DNA of 64,000 nucleotides from Hirudinaria manillensis (taxonomy: Eukaryota > Annelida > Clitellata > Hirudinida > Hirudinidae), in NCBI GenBank assembly GCA_034509925.1, contig CM067531.1:4372001-4436000 (forward strand). The letters are read 5' to 3'. Made by a program: the position numbers and the translations under genes. Below are positions 26,201-37,074 of the stretch, piece after piece (position 1 is the stretch's first letter; each line of letters begins with the position of its first letter). The notes under the pieces were generated by a model. That model did no database searches. It saw only the letters and a list, made by a program, of their open reading frames with translations, and was not told the DNA's origin.

Positions 26201-29200
26201 CAATGTCGCCAACAACAAATCGACAACCTCCAACGATCTCTCCAACAACAATTCCTTGACGACACAGGCTCAAACCGCTTCGCAACAACTCGAGATGTGG
26301 CTCAACGGCCTTCAGAGCAACAGGGTCCCGAAATCTTCCGTCAATTCTGGCACTAAAAACGTCGAAGGAAATGCAAAGATTTTCGACTCTTCCTCGGATG
26401 CCATCACGAAGGTACTTTGTTTATGATTTGTTTAAGCGGAGCAGTTGTACTGTTTCCGTTCATATTTTCAAGTACATACTCGAATGATTGAGAGATTGTA
26501 AACGATGAGAGGCAGGTACCAATTCCATGCTTCCAAGTTGGTACATGTTGGCACAAGTAATGTTGAAGGGTGAAAAGCTATTTCCACATCCTTGCCTTAA
26601 GATTCAATTGATTCTGTCCACATGAGTCCACATTCTGATTGAGTCCATGTGCTTCAATGTTTACCTGAAAACATAAAAGAAAAACCTGCATGGAACTTCT
26701 AGGGAGACGTGGAATGAAATTGCTTAAAATGTCCTTGAGGGGTGATTGTGTTGTTGTTGGTGTTGTTAGTGTTGTTGTTGATTTTGTTGGATGACTGAAA
26801 TAGTGAGATCAATATGGCCATTGATGACTTATTGATCATCATCATTTCCTTACAAACAAAGGTGGAGTCCCTGTCATGCAGTCGTGCAGGTCACGGAGGT
26901 CATTTGTTTTCCATAAAAAAAAGATGCTTCTTTGATTTGAAGTTTAATTTCCTTCAATTGAATCTTCCACTTACTTATTAACAGGGTAATTGAGTGCATG
27001 AATTTAAAAAGAAAAATATGAAATTAAAAAGAAAAATATTAATTTATAAAAAAACATGAATTTGTAAAAAATATGGATTTATAAAAGAAAATATGAATCT
27101 ACAAAGATACGCAAACATTTCTCTTCTTCTCTTCAAAGAAACACCTGCTAAAAATTCAACAACCCACTTCATGAGTTAATAAATGTTAGTTAATAAATGT
27201 TAGTTAATAATTAATAATCAATAATCAGTTGTGATTGTTTCCATGTTGTAAATGCTCTTTCATTTGTTTGTTCATTTCTCATTTGACATGGATGGACTTG
27301 AAATGTATCTGTTGAATAGATGAGAAGAACTGCAAAACGTAATTAATAATAATAATAATCATCACCATCATCGTCATCATTATAAATATAATAGTGCTCC
27401 GATGTTATAAGTCATAATTTATTCTTGTCATTATTGTTTAATTGGAAAATTTAAACATGGTGTTGATCAATTTAGACATTGATCCATGCATAGTTCCATC
27501 AGATCAATGCATGTCGATCCATGCATCAGATCAATGTATGTCGATCCATGCATCAGATCAATGCATGTCGATCCATGCATCAGATCAATGCATGTCGATC
27601 CATGCATCAGATCAATGCATGTCGATCCATGCATCAGATCAATGCATGTCGATCCAATGAAGAAATACAGTTTGCTTGTAAGAAATTCTTGGACGTGGAA
27701 GTGAGGTGGCCCTGAATTCCTAGACCTGTTTTGCTTCAATTCTCTGAAAGAGCACCTTGCATTTAATTATGTGCACGTGATATTATGATTCTGTTATTAT
27801 TGTGGAGGCCAATAAAAGAATATTATAATCAATGCATAACAGATGCATCTGTGGGTCTGTGGAAATCCATTGTAATGTGTAAAATCATTACATGAGGTTT
27901 CAAAATGTCTGTAATGATGTGCTCAGTTTCTTGTGTGTGTGTGTGTGTTTGTGGAAGCATAAATTCGTTCGGTGCCCGACTTGGAGTTTTATTAAGATTT
28001 GGAAGTCAGGGTTGTTTGTGGTTTTTGCAATTCTGGAGGCCATCTGAGAAAATAACGTTCACCTGAGATGCTTATCATCCTCAAGATGTCGAGTTACCAA
28101 CAGGGGAAGGATCATCACTGATGCAAATTGATAGATAGTGCTTGAAATCCTGTTAGTTATCATTCCTAAAGATGGTGCTTGGCAACTGATATTTCTTCTT
28201 TATGTTTATACATTTTCTTTTGAGTCTGCATGTTGCAGTTTGATTTTGCATTTATGTCTGCAATAATTGTAACATTTCAATAAAATATGTTCATATTGAG
28301 AGAATGTTTTAACTTATTTTTTCATTTCATAAGGAATTGTTGAGACAAAAGGCTGAAACTGAGGCAAAAAAGAAAAAGATGGAAATTCTCAGGAGCAAAT
28401 TGGATGCAGCAAAAAACGAAGCCGAGAAGAATTCCATTCTGCATCATTTCTCTCTCGACACCACCGCCACGAGAGCAGACGCCGCTGGGTTCGTTGTTGT
28501 TGCTCTGCTCGAGGATGCTAGAGTTTTTGTTTTTTTGTTGTTTGTTGCTCACTCATGGTTTCGTCCTTGTAGCTCAGCCAACAACAACGTCAACAATAGT
28601 GTCGTCATCGAAAAGCTTTTTCCAAGTCAATCGTCATCAACATCAAATGTCATGTCGTGGTCCAATTCGAATACATTGCCACGCTGCGGACCCACTAAAG
28701 AAGCGCTTGATCAAGCTTTTGTTGGTTTATTCTTCTTTTTTTTTGTGTGTTAAATTGAGTTAAATAACTCAATTTGAAAACTCAAATTTTTGTTGTTGTT
28801 GCTTCTGCAACATGTTTTCAGGTCAAGCAAAAGAAACTTACGGCTTTAAAAATTCCCACTTTTCGCAAACCGTTGGAGGACGGAGAAGCAATAAAAAGCA
28901 ATAATAAAGAGGTAATTCGTGATGTCGTTTGTTGGAATTTGTTTAAAAAATAAAATAAAAAAATGTTTGGTTTTGAGGTCATCGAGGTCATTGAACTCGT
29001 CGGATGATGCAATGACTTTGAAATGATTTTGAAATAGTTCTTTGGAAAGTTCGTAAATTGTTTCCAGGTAAAACAGAACAAGAACAACTTAATGAACTTA
29101 ACCATCAGAAACAATGGAACCTCGTCTGCAAACAAACCTGAAGGTTTAACTTCTAATTCTAACGTAACATATCGACATATTATAACATATTAACATATTA

Positions 29201-30996
29201 TAACATATTATGATTGATGTTTAGTTTATTTCTATTAACCTACTTTTTTAAATCTACATTAATAATGTTACTAATACCAATTGTGTTGGTAGATGTTTTT
29301 ATAATAAATAAATATATTATATTATATATTTATTATATATGCATATATATATATCTGTAGATGCTTCACTGCATAATCTTCTCTAGGACTAAGAATGTTT
29401 AGTTGTTGATGTTGCTTTTAAAATGTATTTCCAAGACTTAAATAACTTCTGTGATGTTGTTGCTGATGTTATTGTTGTTGTTGTTGTTGTTGAAATGCAG
29501 ATGCAAAGAACGGGGGTCTGTTGTTGAAGCACGACATGAACTTGAATGGCTGCAAAAGCAACTTGACTGACAAGGAAAAGGCACAAGTTGAGAAAATGAG
29601 AAAGGTTTTTATTTGCACTCGTTTTTTTTTTCATTTTATGAATTTATTAAAATAGATTTTTAATAAAATAAAATGAAAAAAATAAAATGAAAGTCCTGGA
29701 AATAGAATAAAATAAAAATTAATTTGAAAAGATAAGGAAACAAAACTATAAGCAGAAACAAAAAAAAACTGTTAAAATGAACAGAATTAAATATTAATAT
29801 TTAAAAAAGATTAAACTCAAAGGGTCAGTCTTAAGGAAGTTCACGCTTCAGCCATCAGACCTATGATCCTAGAAATAGTTTTAGAACAAGAAATCATTTT
29901 AACACGAGGAAGGAGCAGAGAATTTGTTGTTGCTTTTGTCGATCTTAAATTTCACACTCGTCTGTCGTTAATGTTGCTGTTTTGTTGTTGTTCCAGTCCA
30001 TAGAAACCCTGTTGAAGATCAATCTGCCCAACGACAACTTGGAGTCGTCTTTGAAGGACGGAGTCATCCTCTGCCATCTGGTCAACCACGTCAAACCACG
30101 TGCCGTGACCTGCATCCACGTTTCGTCTCAGTCCGCAGTGAGTCGCGTCATCCTATCTTTGACGTGCGCGTCACGGATGTTGTTGTTGTTACTTCTTGAG
30201 TTGTTACTCCACGTTATTGTTGTTCTTTTTTTGCTTTTGCAATTTCATGCATCATTGAATTTTTCTCTTTATTTGCTTAAAGAGTGTTTTGATGCAATTT
30301 AGTTTTGCTTGCGACTCTGTTAATCAAATAAACTTTTAGTCATAATTAAAATATTGACTTGCAATAATTACTTTGAATTGTTAATTTTAATACTAAATAG
30401 CATCAAATATTATTTTGAAAAGCATTTATTAAAATATTTATACGTTTATTAAGCCCGTGTTGAGCATCCCAAAGATCAGAAGAAATGTTGATAATTTCTT
30501 GTTGGCCTGCAAACGAGTTGGTGTGGATCAGGTAATTGTTTTTGATTTTATATTATTTTTGATATTATTATTTTTGATTTTATATTATTTTTGATATTAT
30601 AAATATCATGATTAGTTTTTATGAATATTGCATCTTAATATAGCATTAACCAATTAATTTCAATAAATATGTCAAATGTATTCACTGATTACTTGCACAT
30701 GTGTAAATATATCTGATCATAACTCAAGTGTTGAACTCAGATTTAAACTCAAATAATGCTTTAATGATTTGATAATATTATTTAACGATTTAATAATATT
30801 ATTTAACAATTTAATAATATTATTTAACAATTTATTAATATTATTTAATAATATTATTTAACTCAACTTTGACGAAGAGTTGCTCGCATTTCAGAGCAAC
30901 ATTTGCCAAGCGTCGGCCATAGTCGACGATTTCAACCCCGTCAGTCTGTCCGTCACGGTCAACGCTTTGGTTTCAAATTATTCGCGATCTGCATAA
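19205..30996 (+). CDS. LRCH protein: leucine-rich repeats plus calponin homology domain
   Basis: Sixteen exons close in phase to 736 residues: 19205-19358, 19830-19974, 21351-21480, 23306-23411, 23545-23681, 24965-25098, 25275-25416, 26043-26411, 28334-28488, 28573-28720, 28822-28911, 29068-29143, 29501-29604, 29997-30137, 30454-30531 and 30895-30996. The N-terminus has SGRKLRDFP-like and D-L-S-R-N-Q-F sequence typical of LRCH. About seven LRRs follow (residues about 50-230), ending EGNPLVSPPAH. The middle is Asn/Ser-rich with a short Lys/Glu coiled segment (ELLRQKAETEAKKKK). Residues 631-736 form a CH domain (SSLKDGVILCHLVNHVKPRA, then PKIRRNVDNFLLACKRVGV). Known family members bind actin or septins and scaffold DOCK GEFs; that role here is inferred from family. 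Exon 9 to exon 10 splicing removes only 84 bp. Confidence 0.93.
20506..20535. repeat. (TTTA)n in LRCH intron 2
   Basis: Seven or so tetranucleotide copies in the intron. Confidence 0.85.
21551..21605. repeat. (ATT)n microsatellite in LRCH intron 3
   Basis: Imperfect ATT/GTT triplets starting about 70 bp after the exon 3 donor. Confidence 0.85.
22543..22678. repeat. GAT/GGT trinucleotide-rich tract in LRCH intron 3
   Basis: Imperfect GAT, GGT and GAC triplets over about 135 bp. The Met/Val-rich frame read through it is an artefact. Confidence 0.8.
25534..25610. repeat. (AAT)n microsatellite in LRCH intron 7
   Basis: Imperfect AAT triplets with interspersed ATT and CAGT interruptions. Confidence 0.85.
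27481..27656. repeat. 27-bp minisatellite in LRCH intron 8
   Basis: Five full 27-bp units start at 27516, 27543, 27570, 27597 and 27624. A variant first copy (27481-27515) precedes them and a six-base remnant follows. Each unit holds GATCCATGCATC and GATCAATGCATG, so ATGCAT occurs twice per unit. The first full unit differs from the others by one base (TGTATG). Because 27 is divisible by three and units lack stops, open frames run through on both strands; no gene is implied. Confidence 0.95.
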
Positions 30997-31220
30997 TTTG
31001 GAGAAGTTCTTCTGGTGCTCTTTTCAATCTCTTTCATCATTGGCTGTTCATATTTTAGGGTACTTGAGTTTTTCTTCTTTTTTATTTTATATAAAAAGAA
31101 AAAAAAACCCTCTAGTATTAAACGCCCGAACAGCATGACTTTTTAAAAAATGTTTTCTTTTTTGCCATCAAAATTCTTATTCAAACGTTTCTTTTTAAAT
31201 TATAATCGAACGAGTTCTGT

Positions 31221-31317
31221 GTTCGTTCGTTCATTCGTTCCTTCATTCATTCGTTCGTTCCTTCATTCATTCGTTCGTTCATTCATTCATTCGTTCATTC
31301 ATTCGTTCGTTCCTTCG
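31221..31317. repeat. TTCA/TTCG tetranucleotide repeat
   Basis: About 24 tetranucleotides mixing TTCA, TTCG and TTCC. A smaller repeat of the same type occurs near 62095. Confidence 0.9.
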
Positions 31318-32026
31318 ATGGTGTTGCGGTCGTCCGAGACAGTTTTTTCCTTCTTTTTTTACGATTTTTTTTTTAATTTGTTGACGTGTTTCTCTACCGT
31401 GTTTGAAGTCAATATTTTTGTATTTTGAAGACATTTTGCGGGATCTCCCCAATATTTATGTGCTGCTAACTTTTTTGTAATTTCAACTGGAAAGTAAAGA
31501 GACTCAACTTATTGTTACCTAAACAAGCTGAAACGCGCGATGGACGACTTCCGATCTTTTGTTTTCAACTCACCTCGAAGCTGCTGTTCGACTGGAAATT
31601 TGTTGGCGTAGGTCGATGCCGTTGTTCCGTGAAGCGTGAATTAATGTTCGGTAGATGGCGCGCATCGTTGCATTTAGGGCTAAGGAAATGCAATCCTATT
31701 GCACGGCGCTCAAATGCATCGCAAGCTCGGAATATTTTTTTTTTTTTGAGAATTTTTCTTAATTCTCATTTACAATCTCATCCTTGCAATGTTTTGCTTC
31801 ATCAGCCGGAATGAGGTTCGCGCAGAGGTGGTGACGGAGTGGAAAAGTTGTGTGGCGGTAGGGGGCGCGGAACGGTGATCGGGTTTGTTTATTTGTGCCT
31901 TGATCTGAATATTTTATTGTTCATAGTCTATCGCTTCGTGTTTGAAGGTTTTTTGATTCAACGATTCGAATTCACATCTCATCAGTTGATGAGACTTTGT
32001 TTTTTGTCCACAACCGACGCACGGGG

Positions 32027-32053
32027 GGAGGAGGAGGAGGAGGAGGAGGAGGA
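32027..32053. repeat. (GGA)n tract
   Basis: Eight or nine GGA/GAG triplets on the plus strand. Confidence 0.85.
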
Positions 32054-35000
32054 TGGTCTCCATGGAAACGGTTGCATGCAGGACCGACGGCTTGACGGGG
32101 CAATTTGGAGGTTGTTGTATCGTAACGACTTGTTTGGATTGCTTCCCTGTCGATAAACAACGAAGCGATTACGAACGCCACGGTCGCGTGCCTCCGATGT
32201 TTGCACAGGACCGGCGATAGAACATCTGAAAAACAAAGCGTCGGGCGACACACTTTGCGTTCGAACACGTTTATTGTTGCAAATGAGGTACCAAGCGACA
32301 CAAAACGATGCAACCAGTGCTATTATTCGGTAAGTGCCAAGTGCCGACCGGATTGTACAAGAGGTAAATAAGTAATCTGAAGATAGTAACGCATAAATAC
32401 CTTTAAAGTGGTGAATTCGATCGGACGGTTTTATAGATAGAATATGGAGTTTTATAGGTAGAATATGGCGTAAGTTGAGGTCAGGATGGCGGAACAAAAT
32501 GTCCAAGATGCACCACTGATTGTGATGAGGATGTAGCAAAGCCTTTAATCCTTCTCTTCGTCAGTTACTGAAATAGTGTGATTTTGTAGGGTTTATTTTA
32601 TTATACAAAGTGCAATTGTATGGCTGATAAATACTTTCAAAATGGCTATAATCGGATGAATTTAGCGATTAAACGTGACGTCTGTTTGGATGACATGGTC
32701 CTTTCTTTTAGCTTCCTCTCCATCAATTATTGACGAAATAAAGAATATAACGATATTTCTTTGGAGATTGAAATAAGCCTCCTTAATATGGCTCCTTTGA
32801 CCTCTCAACTGGGCAGTTTTTATTCTGAATAATTACTTAATATATTATATTAATTATAAGCATTAATTATAATGACACAACCGAGGATGTCATTAGCAGA
32901 TGATTTGGACCCATTAATATTAGCTTTGTTATTGATGCTGCCCTTTAAGCGCTCCACACAATCCCGTAATCGCTTGTCGACGGTGTCACTCGTGATTAAC
33001 TTGAGTATTGGTCTCGACTTTGCGATGTACCCGTGAACCCTGTGATTGAAGACAAAGTTTGAGGAGAGGGGAAGAGGGTTTTTAGGGTACCGATAGGGGC
33101 TTCCAACTTTCTGAGACTAGGCTTCGCATCGGACGATGTTGCGAAGTTTTGTTTGCACTTTGCATACGAATTCGATGGGCGCGTTGTTTGCGTTGCTGTA
33201 ATTTCGTTAATTAATATTTCTAAGTCCCTTAATTGCTCCCACGCTCTTAGCGTGCGTTTGTCGGTTTGTAATGCAATTAAAAATCCGATGCCAGTGTAAT
33301 CGAAATAGTAAACAGCCTAATTAAAATACGATCAGGAGACTGATCAACAACTGACCACTCTTTGAAATGGGGACCAACGTTACGGCATGAAAAGCATGTT
33401 ATCAAAGCATCGGAAGGAACACTGACGAACATCGCGTTGAGTCGCGTCGAAGCGTCACGGCCTGGTTAGAGGCAATCGACTGTACAAGACTGGAAATGTT
33501 TACATTCTCAATGCCCCCAATACGTCCCTCCACCTCATTTACCTGTATCACACACTCACACATTTCAGCTCGCACATCGTATCGCACCGACTCTTTGTAG
33601 TTGTTCACTGAAGCATGACCACTCGTTGGTTCTCACAATGCTTAAGATTTCAAAATCTTGTCAACCCCGTCTGAGAAAAGTCCGAACTGAACAGGATGAA
33701 GATAATTGCTTGGAACAAACTTCAACTAAAATGTGAAATCCTTAAAAACCATTGATAGGTCTTTAGTTTACCATGGACATCAAGCTGCACGCCACAAACG
33801 GAGCTGAAAAGTGGAACAAATATTTTATTATTTAGTATTTAATGTATATTTCATTCTTGGGCTCCGGTGAAAATTTAACCCCTCGGACGACTGCTTAGAC
33901 CATTTTCCAGTATATGTCCCTCCTCCGTATTCTGGATCATCATCATCATCATCATCAATCACCATCAGAATCATTGCCTACTTTGATGTGACGAATATCA
34001 CCATTGCGGCGACTTGTTAGATGCTTCATTAATTGCTGAAATCTATTTATAGTTTCTAATTCCTTCATTTTCTTGTTTCAAAGGTTTCGACAAGTTACAC
34101 CTACCACTTGGACCCCGATGTTCATCCAAGCATGACACACAAAAAAAAATGCAAAATAATTGACCCGGAAAAGTCTTCTTAGAGTGTGCTCTCCAAAATT
34201 TTGCTTCCAAAATAAAGTTTCGTTCTTCGATTGCAATTTCTTGACGGTTGATCCAGTGCGTTTCGAATAACAAGCAGATCATCTCACTGTTGTCGTAAAT
34301 GTCGCCAAGATTTGGTATCGAATGCTTTTGCTCCGCCTACATTTCCGATGAAAATGGAATTTCGTAGAGCATCTGAATGCAAATGCGATTCTATATTTGT
34401 GTCCCACATTCATTAGCCCCTCATGAGTGTTACATTGCCCCGGGCCATTCCACAACTCCAGATAACATCGAGTCACCTCGGATGGACGTCGCACCCTCTT
34501 TAATGGCATAGCAAACTCCTCTTTCCTTCAAAGACAGCAGCAACAACAACAACAAAAAGTCAAGACTAAATTGTTTATTTTTGGCCAATTAATTAGTTTA
34601 TTAGACGGATAAAATGTAGATTAAAATTGGTTAAGGCCGATTGCGCAACCAAGAAATTTCTGCACGGAAGATTATAAGTGAAGTTACTACGCAACAAGTT
34701 TTGTTTGGGGCTGAAATGAAATTCTGAGGTCTGCCGCAGAGTATCCCCAGGGTGTCTCGATGGTTCAATCCAAACTTCTTGAACAGACAGGTTTTTGCCG
34801 GGCTGTACGATTTGGATGGAGCCACAAATTGCATAACCATCGTATCAATCAACGCAGGTAAACACGATGTTATGAAAGCCAAACATCGTGTTACACCTGT
34901 ACACGCGAACGATTTCTTAGAGGAATTGCCGTATTTTTTTACGACTCTGATAGCTTTTACTTTCTGCTATTCGAATGAAATTGAGACGTCTTCGACAAAA

Positions 35001-35820
35001 TCGAACGCTCGAAGCATTGCTCAGCAGTTAAAACATCGTTAGTTAAAATAAGCCAGTAAAACTCTTAAATTTAGACTCATTTGGAGGAATCTCTCAAGAT
35101 CAGAGGGGAGCCAAATTAAACTTTTGATGTCCTAACAAAGGACCTGATCCTGCTATAGGCTTCCATTTAAAGAAACAAACAGTGGGAGATTTCATTGTGT
35201 CCCAGAATCGGAAAGAGCTGTTTCTCTGGTCTGTACCGAAGGTTTTATCGTCTCACTTCGCTTGCATTTTTCTCCATTTTTGAGTTTTAAATTTAAATTC
35301 TTAAATTGAAACGTTCGAAGAAAATTACATCAACTGGTTTATGCTCAGGTAAAGCGGAGCAAGGAAGGTGTCATTGAATTCACTTGGAGCGTGAACGAAT
35401 CTCATTGGCTGACCTAGACAGGTGCTTGGAGCGAGCTAAGGTAGTCTTTTTTATATGCAAATCCTACCATTGTCGACGGCGTTCCTTTGCTTGGCCAGTG
35501 AGCAATAAAAGCCTATGAATGGGCGTCTTATAAGTGTTGCTATGAAGTATTGCCTTGTATTCCTATGATCGAACAATTCGTATAAAATAGGAACCCTTTG
35601 GACAATACGTCTATTCATTCGTTTGTTCCTCCGGTAACGATATTCTAAAGGATTTGTCGAGCGTCGATAGAATAAAGGCAATCATAATTAAGCGTTCAAT
35701 AGTTGTTATTCAGGCGTTTTTTTCTATTGTTCTCTTGACATCCCGCTACCTTTTCGAGTTGCTAGGAGATCCACCAACCTGGATACTTGGTGGAAGACTC
35801 AGTACAAGCAGGGGTCGGTG

Positions 35821-37074
35821 ATGGACAATTGCGACGAGTCCAACAACGACGACGTTCTCAACAACAACAACAACAGCAGCAACAGTAGCAACGCTCACGA
35901 CTACCGCTCCTCCAACTACATGCCTCACCTGCAGACTCTCGGAGCTGTTTCTATGAATCCTAGAGACATTCAGCACTTTCAGATGCTCTACTCCCAGCAG
36001 CAGCAACAACAACAACAGCAGCATCAACAGCAACAACAACATCAACAGCAACAACAACAGCAGCAGCAACAGAGCCAACAACTGCAACTTCAACATCAAC
36101 AACAACAACAACTTTTGCAACGCACGCAGCACTCGAACCAGCAGAACAGTACGAAGGGAGGACAAAATTCGAGCAACGACGATGCCAAAGTGAAGAGACC
36201 CATGAACGCCTTCATGGTTTGGTCCAAAGGTCAGAGGAGGAAAATCGCCCAGGAAAATCCTCGCATGCACAACTCTGAGATCTCGAAACAGCTCGGCACG
36301 GAGTGGAAGAAACTGTCAGAAGCAGAGAAGAGGCAGTACATTGACGAAGCTAAACGCCTTCGAGCTCAGCACATGGCCGAGCACCCTGACTACAAATATC
36401 GGCCCAGACGGAAAACCAAACCCACGGCGCAACAGCAGCAACGGAATTCTTCTTTCAGTCTTCCACCGGGTATGAAGGTCCCGCCGCAGACGACGATGCT
36501 GCCTTTCGAAGGCGCCCTGGGATTGACTAGCAGTTACGCGGCTCATCAAACGGCACAGCAAAATCTTCCCCAATTGCAATCGTCTCAGATCAATCAACTC
36601 CAGCAGCAACTTCAACAATCTCAACAGCAATATCAATCGAATCCGAACGGATTTTTATCTGCAAACTTCAGCGGGTTTCACTACGGTCCCTACTCCGGTT
36701 ACACCATGGCCAGTCCCGGAGTGACGAATCCGGGAGGCTACCCCTTCATGGGTTCGTACGCCATGAACCCGGTCAAGCACGAAGTCAGTCCGGTCGGACC
36801 AAACGGAGGAGGCAAAGATTCCACTTCGAACTCTCCGATTCTCGACGAACCAGCCGCTAACCCTCAGGTGCGTTACATGGGCTCTAGTTCCTCCACGTCG
36901 AGCAGTTTGGACCCCGCGGATGCGAGCAAGTTCATGCAGGCGAGGTTAATGCAACAGCACTACAGCATCTCACCAAGTCTTGCCCATCAGTTGGGTCCGT
37001 CTTCTCCCAATGCTCTTCCTATGCCTTCGTCGACTCCGTCCAATGGACACGATTTCAGTCTGACTAACATTTGA
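35821..37074 (+). CDS. SoxB-type HMG-box transcription factor, single exon
   Basis: One uninterrupted frame of 417 residues, matching the intronless state of many SoxB1 genes. Residues about 122-200 form the HMG box: [49 protein letters not shown] and [16 protein letters not shown] boxes of this type bend DNA at CATTGTT-like sites in the nucleus. Upstream lies a polyglutamine region (about residues 60-100) with His interruptions, and a second Gln-rich stretch lies near residues 250-280. Box residues mix SoxB2-like (LSEAEKR, RAQHM) and SoxB1-like (RRKTK) positions. The LMKKDKY segment that usually follows the box in SoxB1 is replaced by Gln-rich sequence. The start is the first ATG (35821). 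Neural specification is the usual SoxB role and is inferred. Confidence 0.92.
   Translation: MDNCDESNNDDVLNNNNNSSNSSNAHDYRSSNYMPHLQTLGAVSMNPRDIQHFQMLYSQQQQQQQQQHQQQQQHQQQQQQQQQQSQQLQLQHQQQQQLLQRTQHSNQQNSTKGGQNSSNDDAKVKRPMNAFMVWSKGQRRKIAQENPRMHNSEISKQLGTEWKKLSEAEKRQYIDEAKRLRAQHMAEHPDYKYRPRRKTKPTAQQQQRNSSFSLPPGMKVPPQTTMLPFEGALGLTSSYAAHQTAQQNLPQLQSSQINQLQQQLQQSQQQYQSNPNGFLSANFSGFHYGPYSGYTMASPGVTNPGGYPFMGSYAMNPVKHEVSPVGPNGGGKDSTSNSPILDEPAANPQVRYMGSSSSTSSSLDPADASKFMQARLMQQHYSISPSLAHQLGPSSPNALPMPSSTPSNGHDFSLTNI

Larger units (their letters stand above)
30997..35820. other. Intergenic: LRCH 3' region to SoxB start
   Basis: No conserved protein segment was recognised. Contents include a TTCA/TTCG repeat (31221-31317), a GGA tract (32027-32053), an ATC run near 33940-33958 and short unrelated open frames. 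The last kilobase or so before 35821 presumably contains the SoxB promoter and 5' untranslated region; no specific element could be assigned. Confidence 0.6.

Noticed and set aside
27442-27739. Open frames on both strands with repeated peptide units, and a repeat-spacer look suggesting CRISPR
   Set aside because: The 27-bp units are directly adjacent with no spacers, lie in an LRCH intron of an animal gene, and stay open only because 27 is divisible by three.
31839-32539. Open frames on both strands around the GGA tract
   Set aside because: Low-complexity runs of Glu or Pro/Ser from the repeat, without conserved motifs or splice support.
34752-35042. 96-codon plus frame in the LRCH-SoxB intergenic region
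   Set aside because: Reads as a random composition with no family match; length is unremarkable for this much sequence.
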